From contig CAYRGZ010000090.1 of assembly GCA_964423785.1 (NCBI GenBank), forward strand, positions 1-10,971: DNA of 10,971 nt, read 5' to 3'. The notes under the pieces are model-generated. The model was not told the origin of the DNA. It saw nothing but the letters and a program-made list of their open reading frames with translations, and did not search any database. The stretch comes from S012-135 sp964423785 (lineage in GTDB: Bacteria > Desulfobacterota > Desulfobulbia > Desulfobulbales > S012-135). Below, one piece after another: positions 1 through 5,710 of this stretch. The position numbers were made by a program, and so were the translations under genes. Position 1 is the stretch's first letter; every line of letters begins with the position of its first letter.

Positions 1-1
1 G

Positions 2-79
2 AGTTTTTACGGCTTCATCAAGTTTGCGGTGATGTTCACACCGTGCGGCAAAGAGACGCATCCCCTGCCGGACTTTTGA
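2..79 (+). CDS. C-terminal end of an unidentified upstream gene (partial)
   Basis: Frame 2 is open from the window edge to a TGA at 77-79 and would encode about 25 residues, beginning SFYGFIKFAVMF and ending HPLPDF. I do not recognise the family. The stop is followed by a gap holding a weak candidate terminator and a strong sigma-54 promoter, which fits a gene ending here. The fragment is too short for codon-usage arguments, and frame 1 is also open (to 168), so the reading frame itself is uncertain. By analogy with related clusters a flagellar gene would be expected here, but nothing in these residues shows that. Confidence 0.3.
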   Translation, partial: SFYGFIKFAVMFTPCGKETHPLPDF

Positions 80-105
80 CGCCCAGGCGTGGCAAGAGTC
101 AAAAC

Positions 106-150
106 CTTGGCCGTCTACCGGACGACACCCACCGGCCGGGAACGATTTTT
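106..150 (+). terminator. Weak candidate intrinsic terminator after the upstream gene
   Basis: CTTGGCCG at 106-113 can pair with CGGCCGGG at 133-140 (eight pairs, two of them G-T wobbles). The loop is about 19 nt, and a T5 run follows at 146-150 after a 5-nt gap. The long loop and the displaced T run make this a weak call. Its position between the upstream stop codon and the sigma-54 promoter is where a terminator would be expected. Confidence 0.3.
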
Positions 151-198
151 AGAAGGCATTTGTCGTGATTTCAGTTGGTTGATGTATGGGTGGTGAGA

Positions 199-213
199 TG
201 GCACGGTTGTTGC
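199..213 (+). promoter_or_regulatory. Sigma-54 (RpoN) promoter for the fliL operon
   Basis: TGGCACG at 199-205, four bases, then TTGC at 210-213 matches the -24/-12 consensus (TGGCACG-N4-TTGCA/T) at every core position. The invariant GG (200-201) and GC (212-213) are separated by the required 10 bases. The predicted start is near 225, giving a 5' leader of about 37 nt before the fliL ATG at 262. An imperfect IHF-like site (TTGAT core at 179-183, read on the minus strand, two mismatches) lies around -42 to -54, but it is too weak to call. Sigma-54 promoters need an NtrC-type activator such as FleQ, FlrC or FlbD; none is encoded in the window. Confidence 0.85.
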
Positions 214-261
214 CGTTGACACCGATGACACCAAACGACGCTGGAACAAGGAGAACGAGTC

Positions 262-762
262 ATGGCCGAAGAGCAGGAAGCCAAGGCAACGGAAGAAGGG
301 GAGCCGAAAAAGAAGTCCAAGATGATGCTGTTCATCATTCTCGGGGTGGTGCTGCTCGTCGCCGGTGGCGGCGGCTTTTTCGCCTATACCAAGTTCTTGG
401 CGCCGCCGCCGGCGGAGGAGGGGGCCGAACCGGTCAAGCCGGAGGATCTGGTCCCCGAGGTGGGCGAGATGTTCCCCCTGGATCCCTTCGTCGTCAACCT
501 GAGCGACCCCAAGGGCAAGCGCTATCTGAAGGTCAAGATCACCCTGGAGCTGGAATCCTCTGATGCCGTGGAACGGGTCACCAAGCTGGTGCCGAAACTG
601 CGGGACATGGTGATCATCATGCTCACCAGTCTCACCTTCGAAGAGGTGATGACCCCGGAGGGCAAGATCCAGATCCGTGACGAACTCCTGGACCGGTTCA
701 ATCAGGTCCTGCGGCCCGACCGGGTGATCAATATCTATTTCACCGATTTCGTGGTCCAGTGA
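262..762 (+). CDS. fliL: FliL, flagellar basal-body-associated stator protein
   Basis: Single-pass inner-membrane protein of 166 aa. FliL surrounds or supports the MotA/MotB stators at the basal body and influences torque and motility. The protein shows a charged, lysine-rich cytoplasmic head (residues 1-20), one transmembrane helix (about 21-43) with a glycine run, a proline/acidic linker (46-65), and the periplasmic FliL domain with the typical FPLDPFVVNL segment (71-80), a central conserved stretch and a C-terminal IYFTDFVVQ. Length is normal for the family. The ATG start has AAGGAG at 248-253 with 8-nt spacing. It is the first gene after the sigma-54 promoter and is followed 33 nt later by fliM, the usual pairing. 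Assignment is firm. Confidence 0.95.
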   Translation: MAEEQEAKATEEGEPKKKSKMMLFIILGVVLLVAGGGGFFAYTKFLAPPPAEEGAEPVKPEDLVPEVGEMFPLDPFVVNLSDPKGKRYLKVKITLELESSDAVERVTKLVPKLRDMVIIMLTSLTFEEVMTPEGKIQIRDELLDRFNQVLRPDRVINIYFTDFVVQ

Positions 763-795
763 CCCGGCGCCCAGCCGACGACCAGCAAAGCGAGC

Positions 796-1782
796 ATGGA
801 ACAGATACTCAGTCAGGATGAGGTTGATGCCCTGTTGAAGGGCATTGCCGGCGGCGAGATAGAGGAGCCCGAGGAAGCCGAGGAAGAAGGGGTCGGGTAC
901 GTCCGGTACGACTTCACCAAGCAGGAAGGCGCCCTGCACATCAGGATGCCGGCCATGGAGGTCATCAACGATAGTTTCCTCCGGGCCATACGGTCGTCCC
1001 TTTCCGCCATGCTGCGCCGCCTCCTCGACATCACCGCCACGCCCATGGAGTTCGACCGGTTCGGGGCCTTCGTCCGCACCCTGCCGGTGCCGAGCAGCCT
1101 GCAGATCTTCAAGATGGATCCTTTCCGCGGCCATGCCCTCATCGTCCTCGAGCCGCGGCTGGTGTTCGCCTTTGTCGAGACCTTTCTCGGTGGTTCGGGC
1201 AGCCGCAACGTCCGCATCGAGGGCCGCGACTTCACCGCCATCGAGCAGCGTCTCATCCGCCGGCTGGTCAACCAGCTGCTCGCCGACATGGAAAAGGCGT
1301 GGCACAATCTGCAGCCCATCAAGGTGCAGCATGTCCGCAGCGAGATCAATCCGCAGTTCGCCAAGATCTGCCAGCCCGAGGATGTGGTGATCATCAACCG
1401 GTACGAGGTGGACATGGACCGGGCGGTGGGGGCCATCACCACGTGCATCCCGCTCACCAACCTCGAGTCGGTGAAGAAGAAACTGATGACCACCTTCCAG
1501 CGGGAAAAGAGCGAGGAAGACATCATCCAGCAGCGCATCCTGCAGGAGAACATCAAGAACGTGCCGGTGGAGTTCAAGGTCGAGCTGGGCTCTGCTACGC
1601 TTTCGGCCGGAGACATCATCAGTCTCGAGGTCGGTGACGTCATCAAGCTCGACCGCCGCCAGGACGATCTGTTGCCGGCTTTCGTGGCCGGCGTCCGCAA
1701 GTATATGGGCACCCCCGGCGTCCACCGGGGCAACAAGGCGTTCCTGATCAAGAAGAAGGTCCTCGATCAGGAGCGGGATTGA
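796..1782 (+). CDS. fliM: FliM, flagellar motor switch protein
   Basis: C-ring component that binds CheY-P and switches rotation. At 328 aa it has the full three-part architecture. The N-terminal CheY-binding peptide is ILSQDEVDALL (residues 4-14), followed by an acidic linker (21-32). The middle CheC-like domain contains the GGSG version of the GGxG motif (132-135), which contacts FliG. The C-terminal SpoA/FliN-like domain covers about 250-320. The start is fixed by the CheY-binding peptide, which must be N-terminal. The Shine-Dalgarno upstream is poor (AAAGCGAG at best), so translation may partly depend on the fliL ribosomes 33 nt upstream. The stop overlaps a possible TTG of the next frame, but fliN really begins 20 nt downstream. 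Confidence 0.97.
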   Translation: MEQILSQDEVDALLKGIAGGEIEEPEEAEEEGVGYVRYDFTKQEGALHIRMPAMEVINDSFLRAIRSSLSAMLRRLLDITATPMEFDRFGAFVRTLPVPSSLQIFKMDPFRGHALIVLEPRLVFAFVETFLGGSGSRNVRIEGRDFTAIEQRLIRRLVNQLLADMEKAWHNLQPIKVQHVRSEINPQFAKICQPEDVVIINRYEVDMDRAVGAITTCIPLTNLESVKKKLMTTFQREKSEEDIIQQRILQENIKNVPVEFKVELGSATLSAGDIISLEVGDVIKLDRRQDDLLPAFVAGVRKYMGTPGVHRGNKAFLIKKKVLDQERD

Positions 1783-1789
1783 GCAAGGT

Positions 1790-1796
1790 AAGGAGA
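1790..1796 (+). promoter_or_regulatory. Ribosome binding site that sets the fliN start
   Basis: AAGGAGA sits 6 nt before ATG 1803. An in-frame TTG at 1779 overlapping the fliM stop would add eight basic residues, but no Shine-Dalgarno sequence precedes it. ATG 1803 is therefore preferred. Confidence 0.8.
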
Positions 1797-1802
1797 CGAG
1801 CC

Positions 1803-2219
1803 ATGGCTGACGAACCTCTGGACGAACAAGAACAGCAACAAGGAACGGAGGATACGGATACGGCCGGTGCCGATTGGGCCGCCGCCATGGGCGAGCAGGA
1901 AGGCGGCTCCGAGGCCGCCAGTTTCGATGAGCTGGGCGAGGGGGTCAGCGCCGGCGATATCCACAATCTCGATTTCCTCCTCGATATTCCCCTGGAGGTG
2001 ACGGTGGAACTCGGCCGGACGACCATGCTCATCAACAACGTCCTGCAGCTCACGCAAGGGTCGGTGGTGGAGCTCGACAAGGCCGCCGCCGACATGGTGG
2101 AAATCTACGTCAACCACAAGCTGCTCGGCAAGGGTGAGGTCATCGTGGTCAACGACCGGTTCGGCGTGCGGATCACCGAGATCATCAGCCAGGCCGATCG
2201 GATCAAGAACATGGGATGA
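1803..2219 (+). CDS. fliN: FliN, flagellar motor switch protein
   Basis: Lower C-ring protein of 138 aa. It stacks with FliM and helps dock the export ATPase complex through FliH. The first 50 or so residues are acidic and low-complexity. The SpoA (surface presentation of antigens) domain spans about 55-130, with the hallmarks NLDFLLDIPLEVTVELGRT (55-73) and a VNHKLLGKGEVIVVND stretch (103-118), ending in the common ITEIIS segment. Length is near the 137 aa of enterobacterial FliN, so this is not the long CheC-fused FliY form. The gene ends 4 nt before fliO, so the two are probably translationally coupled. Confidence 0.97.
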   Translation: MADEPLDEQEQQQGTEDTDTAGADWAAAMGEQEGGSEAASFDELGEGVSAGDIHNLDFLLDIPLEVTVELGRTTMLINNVLQLTQGSVVELDKAAADMVEIYVNHKLLGKGEVIVVNDRFGVRITEIISQADRIKNMG

Positions 2220-2223
2220 TCCT

Positions 2224-2691
2224 ATGCGGAACGTGTGGGCAACCATGACGGGGGTCGGCATCGTACTGGCCTGGCCGGCCTTGGCCGTGGCCGGAGATGC
2301 AACGCTTGCCGGCGGCGAGACCGTCAGTCTCGCCATGGCCCTGGTCAAGGTGGTGATCTCCTTGGCGGTGGTCATCCTCCTGCTCGTCATCGCCGTGAAC
2401 TTGATCAAGCGGCTCGGCATCGGCCAGGGACGGCTGCAGGGCGGGGGATGTATCCGGGTGCTGGAGAGCCGGATGATCGCACCGAAGAAGTACGTCACCG
2501 TGGTGGAGATCGGTGGCGAGTACCTGGCCCTGGGCGTCACCGATCAGAACATCAATCTGCTCGGCCGGCTGGATGGGCCGCCGGCGGCAAGGACAACCCA
2601 GGCGCCGGAGGAGCGGCCCAGCTTCCGGGCTATGCTGGCCGGGGCCCGCAACCGCCGGTCCGATGAAGGAGGAACGGACGATGCGCAGTAG
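2224..2691 (+). CDS. fliO: FliO, flagellar export-gate assembly protein
   Basis: Membrane protein of 155 aa that assists assembly of the FliP/FliR complex. FliO is poorly conserved, so the call rests on position as well as on sequence: it sits between fliN and fliP, has one strong transmembrane helix (about 37-61), and has a small cytoplasmic domain with the typical RVLESRMIAPKKYVTVVEIG segment (78-97). An N-terminal hydrophobic stretch (about 5-23) ending AVAG looks like a cleavable signal peptide, which would place the short loop before the helix in the periplasm. The tail (118-155) is polar and probably disordered. An upstream in-frame extension inside fliN is not credible. No clear Shine-Dalgarno; the start lies 4 nt after the fliN stop. 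The last 11 bases overlap fliP. Confidence 0.88.
   Translation: MRNVWATMTGVGIVLAWPALAVAGDATLAGGETVSLAMALVKVVISLAVVILLLVIAVNLIKRLGIGQGRLQGGGCIRVLESRMIAPKKYVTVVEIGGEYLALGVTDQNINLLGRLDGPPAARTTQAPEERPSFRAMLAGARNRRSDEGGTDDAQ
2666..2672 (+). promoter_or_regulatory. Ribosome binding site that sets the fliP start
   Basis: A full AAGGAGG lies inside the end of fliO, 8 nt before ATG 2681. It favours this start over the in-frame ATG at 2663, which it overlaps closely and cannot serve. The chosen start also puts the FliP signal peptide at the N-terminus. Confidence 0.8.
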
Positions 2692-3439
2692 GTTGTGGAT
2701 CGTCGCCATGCTGACGGTGGCGGTGCTCGTGACGCTACCCGCCGTGGCCGACGCCGTCACCCTGCCGTCGCTGTCCATCGGACTCGACGAGGCGGACAGC
2801 CCCCGCAAGGTCTCGGTGCTCATCGAGATCTTGTTGCTCTTCACCGTGTTGTCCATGGCGCCGGCCATCCTCCTCATGATGACGAGCTTCACCCGCATCG
2901 TGGTCGCCTTTTCATTTCTCAAACACGCCATGGGCACCCAGCAGATGCCGCCCAACCAGGTGCTCATCGGCCTGGCCCTCTTTCTGACCCTGTTCGTCAT
3001 GACGCCGGTGTTTTCGGCCATGAACCGGGACGCCGTGCAACCGTACCTGAACGAGGAGATCACCCTGCAGGAGGCCATCGACCGGGGACTCGTCCCCTTG
3101 CGCGACTTCATGTTCCGCCAGACGCGCGAGAAGGATCTTGCCCTCTTCCTGTCGGTCACCGGCCGCGGCAAGGTGCAGAACCGAGAGGCGGTGCCCACCA
3201 CCGTGCTGGTGCCGGCCTTCATGATCAGTGAACTGAAGACCGCCTTCGAGATCGGCTTCATCCTCTTTCTGCCCTTCTTGATCATCGACATGGTGGTGTC
3301 GTCGGTGCTCCTGTCCATGGGCATGATGATGTTGCCGCCCATCATGATCTCTCTGCCGTTCAAGCTGCTGCTGTTTGTCCTCGTCGACGGCTGGAACCTG
3401 GTGGTGGGGTCGCTGTTGAAGAGTTTTGGAGGTGTGTGA
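2681..3439 (+). CDS. fliP: FliP, flagellar type III export gate protein
   Basis: Core export-gate subunit (usually five copies with four FliQ and one FliR) forming the entry pore for flagellar proteins. The 252-aa protein starts with a cleavable signal peptide (about 1-25, ending AVADA), unusual for export-gate proteins but normal for FliP. Transmembrane segments follow at about 45-66, 88-110, 187-208 and 215-245. Family signatures are TSFTRIVVAFSFLKHAMGTQ (68-87) and PAFMISELKTAFEIGF (178-193). A long periplasmic loop lies between the second and third helices. Length matches the family. It overlaps fliO by 11 nt and fliQ by one base, a packing that supports coordinated synthesis of gate subunits. 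Confidence 0.97.
   Translation: MRSRLWIVAMLTVAVLVTLPAVADAVTLPSLSIGLDEADSPRKVSVLIEILLLFTVLSMAPAILLMMTSFTRIVVAFSFLKHAMGTQQMPPNQVLIGLALFLTLFVMTPVFSAMNRDAVQPYLNEEITLQEAIDRGLVPLRDFMFRQTREKDLALFLSVTGRGKVQNREAVPTTVLVPAFMISELKTAFEIGFILFLPFLIIDMVVSSVLLSMGMMMLPPIMISLPFKLLLFVLVDGWNLVVGSLLKSFGGV
3428..3433 (+). promoter_or_regulatory. Ribosome binding site that sets the fliQ start
   Basis: GGAGGT at 3428-3433, still inside fliP, lies about 6 nt before ATG 3439 and only 3 nt before the alternative GTG at 3436. The spacing favours ATG 3439, which overlaps the fliP TGA by one base (TGATG). Confidence 0.7.
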
Positions 3440-3708
3440 TGTCGGGTGCCGAGGTGATCGATCTGGCCAACAGGACCATTCTGCTGTCGCTGCTGCTGTC
3501 GGCGCCGCCCCTGCTCATCGGCCTCATCGTGGGGTTGCTCGTCGCCATCTTCCAGGCCACCACCCAGATCCAGGAGATGACGCTCACCTTCGTGCCCAAG
3601 ATCTTCGCGGTGATGGTGGCGATGATCTTCTTCGCCTCCTGGATGCTCCTCAAGCTTACCAATTTCACGAGCCAACTGATCCTGCAGATTCCGGATCTCA
3701 TTCGCTGA
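3439..3708 (+). CDS. fliQ: FliQ, flagellar type III export gate protein
   Basis: Small export-gate subunit of 89 aa, exactly the usual family length. It has two hydrophobic hairpin helices (about 14-38 and 53-76) joined by the strongly conserved polar turn QATTQIQEMTLTFVPK (39-54), the FliQ/SpaQ hallmark that lines the closed gate. It acts in the inner membrane with FliP and FliR. The start overlaps the fliP stop and the gene ends 2 nt before fliR, so these three gate genes are likely translated as a coupled unit. No unusual residues seen. Confidence 0.97.
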   Translation: MSGAEVIDLANRTILLSLLLSAPPLLIGLIVGLLVAIFQATTQIQEMTLTFVPKIFAVMVAMIFFASWMLLKLTNFTSQLILQIPDLIR

Positions 3709-3710
3709 CT

Positions 3711-4502
3711 ATGGTCGACGCCGCTCTGCTCAACTGGACACTTGTCCGCATCCTCACCGTGCTCGTCATCCTGGTGCGGGTGGGGCCGCTGGTCTTTTTC
3801 ATGCCGGTCACCGGCTCGGGTGGCGTGCCCACCCAGGTCAAGGTGCTTTTTTCGCTCATGACCGCCTTGGTGCTGGCGCCGGTGGTGCCGATTCCGGTGG
3901 AGAATCTGCCGACAACCGCTCTGGGGTTCGGACTGCTCGCCCTGCGAGAGATCCTCTTTGCCGCCATTCTCTCCCTGTTTGCCCGCCTGGTGTTCGCCGC
4001 CGTGCAGCTCGCCGGCCAGTACGTCAGTATCTCCATGGGTATGGGCATGGCGGCGGCCATGGATCCCCAGTTCGGCACTCAGACCTCGCTCGTCGGCGTT
4101 TTCTGGAACCTGGTGGCCATCCTCATCTTTCTCGCCATTGACGGCCACCACGTTTTCTTTTCCACCTTGGTGGAGAGCTACCAGTGGGTGCCGCCGGGCA
4201 CCCTGCATCTTTCCCAGGCCACCTTCAGGGGTATGATGGCCGGGGTCAGCAATATGTTCGTGCTCGCCGTCAAGGTGATGGCGCCGGCCGGCGCGGCCCT
4301 GTTCTTCTCCCATGTCGCCATGGGGGTGCTGGCCAAGGTCGTGCCGCAGATTCCGGTGATGATCGTCGCCATGCCGCTCAATATCGCCTTGGGGTTCGTG
4401 TTCGTCGCCCTGTCGCTCGGCTTCTTTTTGCCGCTCATGATCCAGAATTTCGAAATGCTCGGCCGGCTGCTGCCGCGGCTGGCTATGGGACTTGGAGGAT
4501 AA
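3711..4502 (+). CDS. fliR: FliR, flagellar type III export gate protein
   Basis: Single-copy export-gate subunit of 263 aa, normal family length, that closes the FliP ring and contacts FlhB. Several hydrophobic helices run throughout. Conserved segments include GMGMAAAMDPQFGTQ (110-124) and NMFVLAVKVMAPAGAALFF (181-199), followed by the LAKVVPQIPVMIVAMPLNI region (207-225). Upstream in-frame codons (from about 3426) lie inside fliQ and give a protein-like sequence only after ATG 3711, so this start is secure. No Shine-Dalgarno is visible before it; the 2-nt gap from fliQ suggests reinitiation by the same ribosomes. After its stop comes the structured spacer before flhB. FlhB is fused to FliR in some clostridia but is separate here. 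Confidence 0.96.
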   Translation: MVDAALLNWTLVRILTVLVILVRVGPLVFFMPVTGSGGVPTQVKVLFSLMTALVLAPVVPIPVENLPTTALGFGLLALREILFAAILSLFARLVFAAVQLAGQYVSISMGMGMAAAMDPQFGTQTSLVGVFWNLVAILIFLAIDGHHVFFSTLVESYQWVPPGTLHLSQATFRGMMAGVSNMFVLAVKVMAPAGAALFFSHVAMGVLAKVVPQIPVMIVAMPLNIALGFVFVALSLGFFLPLMIQNFEMLGRLLPRLAMGLGG

Positions 4503-4504
4503 AC

Positions 4505-4586
4505 GCCCGTGCCCACCGCACCGGGCACAACCACGGGATGAAAATCCCGTCGGCACTGCTAGCAGTGCCGGAAGGATTTTCGGAGA
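4505..4586 (+). promoter_or_regulatory. Structured, potentially bistable leader between fliR and flhB
   Basis: This non-coding spacer is dense with inverted repeats. Fold A has three local hairpins: GTGCCC/GGGCAC (4509-4514 with 4523-4528), ACGGGAT/ATCCCGT (4533-4539 with 4544-4550) closed by a GAAA tetraloop, and a perfect palindrome (4551-4570). Fold B uses different partners. CCCGTG (4506-4511) pairs with CACGGG (4532-4537), and GAAAATCC (4540-4547) pairs with GGATTTTC (4574-4581), enclosing the palindrome in a long stem that stops one base from the flhB Shine-Dalgarno (GGAGA, 4582-4586). The two Fold B stems can coexist, but both exclude the first two hairpins of Fold A. The pairings are read directly from the sequence. 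A regulatory role in flhB translation or mRNA processing is inference. It does not match a riboswitch class I can identify. Confidence 0.55.
4551..4570. repeat. Perfect 20-bp palindrome upstream of flhB
   Basis: CGGCACTGCTAGCAGTGCCG is identical to its reverse complement over all 20 bases. As RNA it would form an 8-bp stem with a CUAG loop; as DNA it could be a dyad protein site. It is the core of a larger imperfect 42-nt inverted repeat (4540-4581). I did not see a second copy in the window. Confidence 0.9.
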
Positions 4587-4592
4587 AAAGAC

Positions 4593-5669
4593 ATGGCCGA
4601 AGAAACCGGTGGCCAGGAAAAAACTGAAGAACCTACCGCGCGACGGCTGGAAGAGGCGCGGCGCAAGGGAGACGTGGCCAAGAGCATCGAGGTGTCGTCC
4701 GCCGCGGTGCTGCTCGCCGGGCTCTTGACCCTCTACGGTATGAGCGGCTTCTACATGGAGCACTTCTACCGCACCCTGCGCCACTACCTCGGCAACCTGC
4801 ACTCCATCCGCGTGGTGCCCGACCAGATCCCCGCCCTCACCCTGGAGGGGATGAAGATTGCACTCCTCACCGTCGGACCGCTGATGGTGGTGGTGCTGGT
4901 AATGGCCATCGGCGGCAACGTGCTCCAGTTCGGCTTTTTGTTCACCACCGAGAAGCTGGCTCCCAAGTTCGAGAAGATCAGCCCGGTGGAGGGAGTCAAG
5001 CGGATGTTCTCCCTCCAGATGCTGGCCAACACCATCAAGTCGGTGGTCAAGGTGATCCTGGTCGGCTTGGTGGCCTATCTGGAGATCAAGAAGAACCTGC
5101 CGGCCCTCGCCCCGCTCATGGGCCAGGACGTGCGGCAGATCGTCGCTTTTATCGCCTACGAGTCGTTCTGGATCGTGCTCAAGTGTGCCGCGGTCATCGC
5201 TATCCTGGCCTTGGCCGATTATGCCTTCCAGCGTTGGGATTTTCGCAAGAAGATGCGGATGACCAAGCAGGAGCTCAAGGACGAGGCCAAGCAGACGGAA
5301 GGGGATCCGCACGTCAAGGGCCGTATCCGTTCGATCCAGATGGAGATCGCCCGGCGGCGGATGATGGAGGAGGTGCCCAAGGCGGACGTGGTGATCACCA
5401 ACCCGACCCGGTTGGCGGTGGCCCTGCGCTACGAGGCCACGGTCATGTCGGCGCCGCAGGTGGTTGCAAAAGGCGCCGGTGTGGTGGCCCACCGGATCAA
5501 GGAAGTGGCCCGGGAACACGGGGTGCCGGTGGTGGAGAACCGGGACCTCGCCCGCGCCCTGTACGCCCAGGTACAGATCGGTAAGACCATTCCGGAGAAT
5601 CTCTTCCAGGCGGTGGCCGAGGTGCTGGCCTACGTCTACAGCCTGCGATCCGGGACGGCGGCCGCATGA
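4593..5669 (+). CDS. flhB: FlhB, export switch protein with variant NPTR motif
   Basis: Inner-membrane export-gate protein that controls the switch from rod/hook to filament substrates. The 358-aa protein has a polar N-terminus (EKTEEPTARRLEEARRKGDVAKS, residues 9-31, diagnostic), four transmembrane segments (about 35-55, 85-113, 150-165, 185-210), a charged linker (215-265) and the C-terminal cytoplasmic domain. Autocleavage normally occurs between Asn and Pro of NPTH. Here the motif is N270-P271-T272-R273 (AAC CCG ACC CGG, 5400-5411), so the two cleavage residues are kept but His is Arg. The rest of the domain (VVAKGAG, VPVVENRDLARALY, AVAEVLAYVY) is standard. GGAGA at 4582-4586 is spaced 6 nt from the ATG. 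It follows the structured leader and precedes flhA by 41 nt. Confidence 0.96.
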   Translation: MAEETGGQEKTEEPTARRLEEARRKGDVAKSIEVSSAAVLLAGLLTLYGMSGFYMEHFYRTLRHYLGNLHSIRVVPDQIPALTLEGMKIALLTVGPLMVVVLVMAIGGNVLQFGFLFTTEKLAPKFEKISPVEGVKRMFSLQMLANTIKSVVKVILVGLVAYLEIKKNLPALAPLMGQDVRQIVAFIAYESFWIVLKCAAVIAILALADYAFQRWDFRKKMRMTKQELKDEAKQTEGDPHVKGRIRSIQMEIARRRMMEEVPKADVVITNPTRLAVALRYEATVMSAPQVVAKGAGVVAHRIKEVAREHGVPVVENRDLARALYAQVQIGKTIPENLFQAVAEVLAYVYSLRSGTAAA

Positions 5670-5710
5670 AGGGTCGCAGGGTGGCTCGGTAACACGGGAG
5701 GACGACGAAG

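Noticed and set aside
186..563. Open frame of 125 codons overlapping fliL in another frame
   Set aside because: Its start lies upstream of and across the sigma-54 promoter, and the translation is Arg/Gly-rich shadow sequence.
1323..1340. Sigma-54-like TGGCAC...TGCA inside fliM (near 1301-1314)
   Set aside because: The GG-to-GC spacing is 8 rather than 10 bases and the site is deep inside a coding region.
115..1725. Long minus-strand open frame of 536 codons opposite fliL/fliM
   Set aside because: It is a GC-driven shadow of fliL and fliM: low-complexity His/Asp/Leu-rich translation, no family motif, and complete overlap with firmly identified genes.
4509..4586. Possible c-di-GMP (GEMM-I) or cobalamin riboswitch before flhB
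   Set aside because: GCACCGGGCACAACC plus a GAAA-capped hairpin recalls GEMM-I, and TGAAAATCC recalls a cobalamin riboswitch loop. However, the GEMM GACGCAAAGCC strand is absent, and the spacer is too short for a cobalamin aptamer and lacks a proper B12 box.
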